Part shown: one piece after another, positions 5,042-5,743 of the stretch
How the letters are laid out: each line of letters opens with the position of its first letter
Numbering within the stretch: the stretch's first letter is position 1
From: Thermoproteota archaeon
GTDB taxonomy: Archaea > Korarchaeota > Korarchaeia > Korarchaeales > Korarchaeaceae
Direction of reading: 5' to 3'
Length of the DNA: 5,743 nt
NCBI GenBank assembly: GCA_021158805.1
Contig: JAGGTZ010000026.1
Location: 1-5,743 of the forward strand
The notes under the pieces: generated by a model
The model's input: only the letters and a program-made list of their open reading frames with translations
Told to the model about the DNA's origin: nothing
The model's database searches: none
Program-made: the position numbers and the translations under genes

Positions 5042-5115
5042 GCTACATCATACCCACTACGGTTCTCGGGTTTCAAAAGCAGCGGTAACAGAAGGGAAGG
5101 ACATTGCTGCCAATA

Positions 5116-5487
5116 TTACAGTAACCCAACCAGCTTGAGAAGTATGGGGATTACAGTGGCTCCCCATACCGTTATTACAGTACCTGAGGTCCACCTGAAG
5201 TTGCTACTCATCTCCTTCCTTAACTCGCTCACTTCCCTCCTTAACTCTTGAATGTCTCCCTTCAGCTCCTTCCTCAACTCTTGAATGTTTCTCTTTGTAG
5301 CTGCATTAAGATCGATCATTTCCTTCCTCAGCTCATTTATATCGCTCTTGGTGGCCACATCCCTCAGGACGGCATTTATTACAGCGAGCCTGACATCGGG
5401 CTCGGCTACGAGCAGCTCGGCTAGCCTCTTCCTAGCTGAAGGGTCCTTCTCGAAGAGGTCAACCACCTCTCTAGCTGTTAAACCCAC
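5116..5487 (-). CDS. Small coiled-coil protein with C-terminal membrane anchor
   Basis: This 123-residue protein has three parts. Residues 1-45 are a helical head (LFEKDPSARKRLAELLVAEP, then DVRLAVINAVLRDVATK) that I recall from a family of short hyperthermophile proteins of unknown function. Residues 47-95 form a charged coiled coil with repeated ELRKE blocks at 52, 70, 81 and 88. Residues 100-123 are a hydrophobic segment (SGTVITVWGATVIPILLKLV) that would anchor the C-terminus in the membrane. The likely form is an oligomer with its helical head in the cytoplasm. The start is GTG at 5487: the frame is closed four codons upstream, and a TATA-like box 22-27 bases ahead suggests a leaderless message. 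It appears to be alone in its transcript. Function is unknown; the head domain could recognise a partner. Confidence 0.82.
   Translation of the reverse strand: MGLTAREVVDLFEKDPSARKRLAELLVAEPDVRLAVINAVLRDVATKSDINELRKEMIDLNAATKRNIQELRKELKGDIQELRREVSELRKEMSSNFRWTSGTVITVWGATVIPILLKLVGLL
5243..5288 (-). repeat. 33-base direct repeat inside the coiled-coil gene
   Basis: AACTCTTGAATGT occurs exactly at 5243-5255 and 5276-5288, a 33-base step. In protein this is the NIQELRKE / DIQELRRE pair, an 11-residue (hendecad) unit, which points to growth of the coil by tandem duplication. Confidence 0.55.
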
Positions 5488-5508
5488 ATGGATTTAAGGC
5501 GACGGAGG

Positions 5509-5514
5509 ATATAA
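5509..5514 (-). promoter_or_regulatory. TATA-like box of the coiled-coil gene
   Basis: The minus strand reads TTATAT within CTCTTATATCC, 22-27 bases ahead of the GTG at 5487. No Shine-Dalgarno site is present. Confidence 0.5.
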
Positions 5515-5743
5515 GAGTTGCTACAAGTATGAAGGTAATGGAATCCGGTTAACTTCTTCGATTAACTGTTCTTCGATACCTCCCTGAACTGAACGTGAAT
5601 ACCTTTAGGGTGGCATATCGGTAACCTATGTAATGTACAAGAGCCCGGTACACCATGAACTACGCGCATCTGCCTGGGCGTATCGTTCGTAGCGCCCCCT
5701 AGGAACGGAGAGTGATAGAGTAGATGGGGACTCGCGCGAAAAA
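5515..5743. other. No gene seen at right edge
   Basis: Only short frames are present; the longest with an ATG is a 35-codon minus frame (5549-5656) with no promoter and an unlikely composition. A near-repeat, TTAACTTCTTCGAT (5549-5562) and TTAACTGTTCTTCGAT (5562-5577), stands side by side and may be incidental. Confidence 0.4.

Larger units (their letters stand above)
4561..5115. other. Gene-poor region, probably degraded
   Basis: No intact gene can be supported. The plus frame from GTG 4777 to 4983 is open but has low-likelihood protein sequence and no promoter or ribosome site. The minus strand has a more natural hydrophobic frame (4614-4775) that may join, with a frameshift near 4795, to an open frame from ATG 4944. 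A stem-loop lies at 5013-5041. Confidence 0.4.

Noticed and set aside
4052..5388. GGxATTTATTACAGCxAG at 4052-4069 and 5371-5388, as a possible relic of the coiled-coil gene
   Set aside because: 16 of 18 matching bases in a window of this size is expected about once by chance, and the flanks do not align.
5549..5656. 35-codon minus frame at the right edge
   Set aside because: Too short, without promoter, and rich in Arg/Tyr without any recognisable pattern.
1..5743. tRNA, rRNA, CRISPR array or insertion sequence
   Set aside because: No cloverleaf T-arm signature, no regularly spaced repeats, and no transposase motif or terminal inverted repeats were seen.

Overview
This window looks like chromosomal DNA of a thermophilic archaeon, most likely in the TACK/Korarchaeota range. 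The grounds are: heavy AGA/AGG arginine use, GTG and TTG starts, archaeal TATA boxes about 25-35 bases ahead of starts (so mostly leaderless transcripts), a VapBC pair, a DUF234-type domain, an MNT nucleotidyltransferase, and a small coiled-coil/membrane protein of a kind known in hyperthermophilic archaea. The assignment to a lineage is inference. All confident intact genes are on the minus strand.

Bases 1-760 (minus) hold the C-terminal DUF234/PD-(D/E)XK part of what is normally an archaeal AAA+ ATPase. The ATPase half is absent and is replaced by a proline-rich, membrane-like and acidic segment. The frame has no usable start near its 5' end and seems to need a one-base frame change in a G/C run near 744-747. 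Bases 820-999 contain an unassigned plus-strand open tail.

Bases 1175-2755 (minus) carry three genes, read in the order: a 73-residue protein with 12 tryptophans in its first 39 residues (resembling DUF5320), a 118-residue single [4Fe-4S]-domain protein with an Arg/Gly/Trp-rich N-terminus, and a TauE/SafE-family membrane exporter. Each has its own TATA-like box. The last two share an exact 13-base motif between TATA box and start. This trio is the best candidate here for a little-described system: metallocluster or sulfur chemistry next to a sulfur-anion exporter.

Bases 2756-3254 have no intact gene, only a possible decayed minus-strand frame. Bases 3255-3882 (minus) are a VapBC toxin-antitoxin operon with a 20-base overlap and its own promoter. 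Bases 3883-5115 look degraded: a plus-strand MNT nucleotidyltransferase is interrupted by an in-frame TAA with a family-like tail after it, and a possible broken membrane-protein frame lies on the minus strand. Bases 5116-5487 (minus) encode a small coiled-coil protein with a C-terminal membrane anchor. Bases 5488-5743 hold that gene's promoter and no confident gene.
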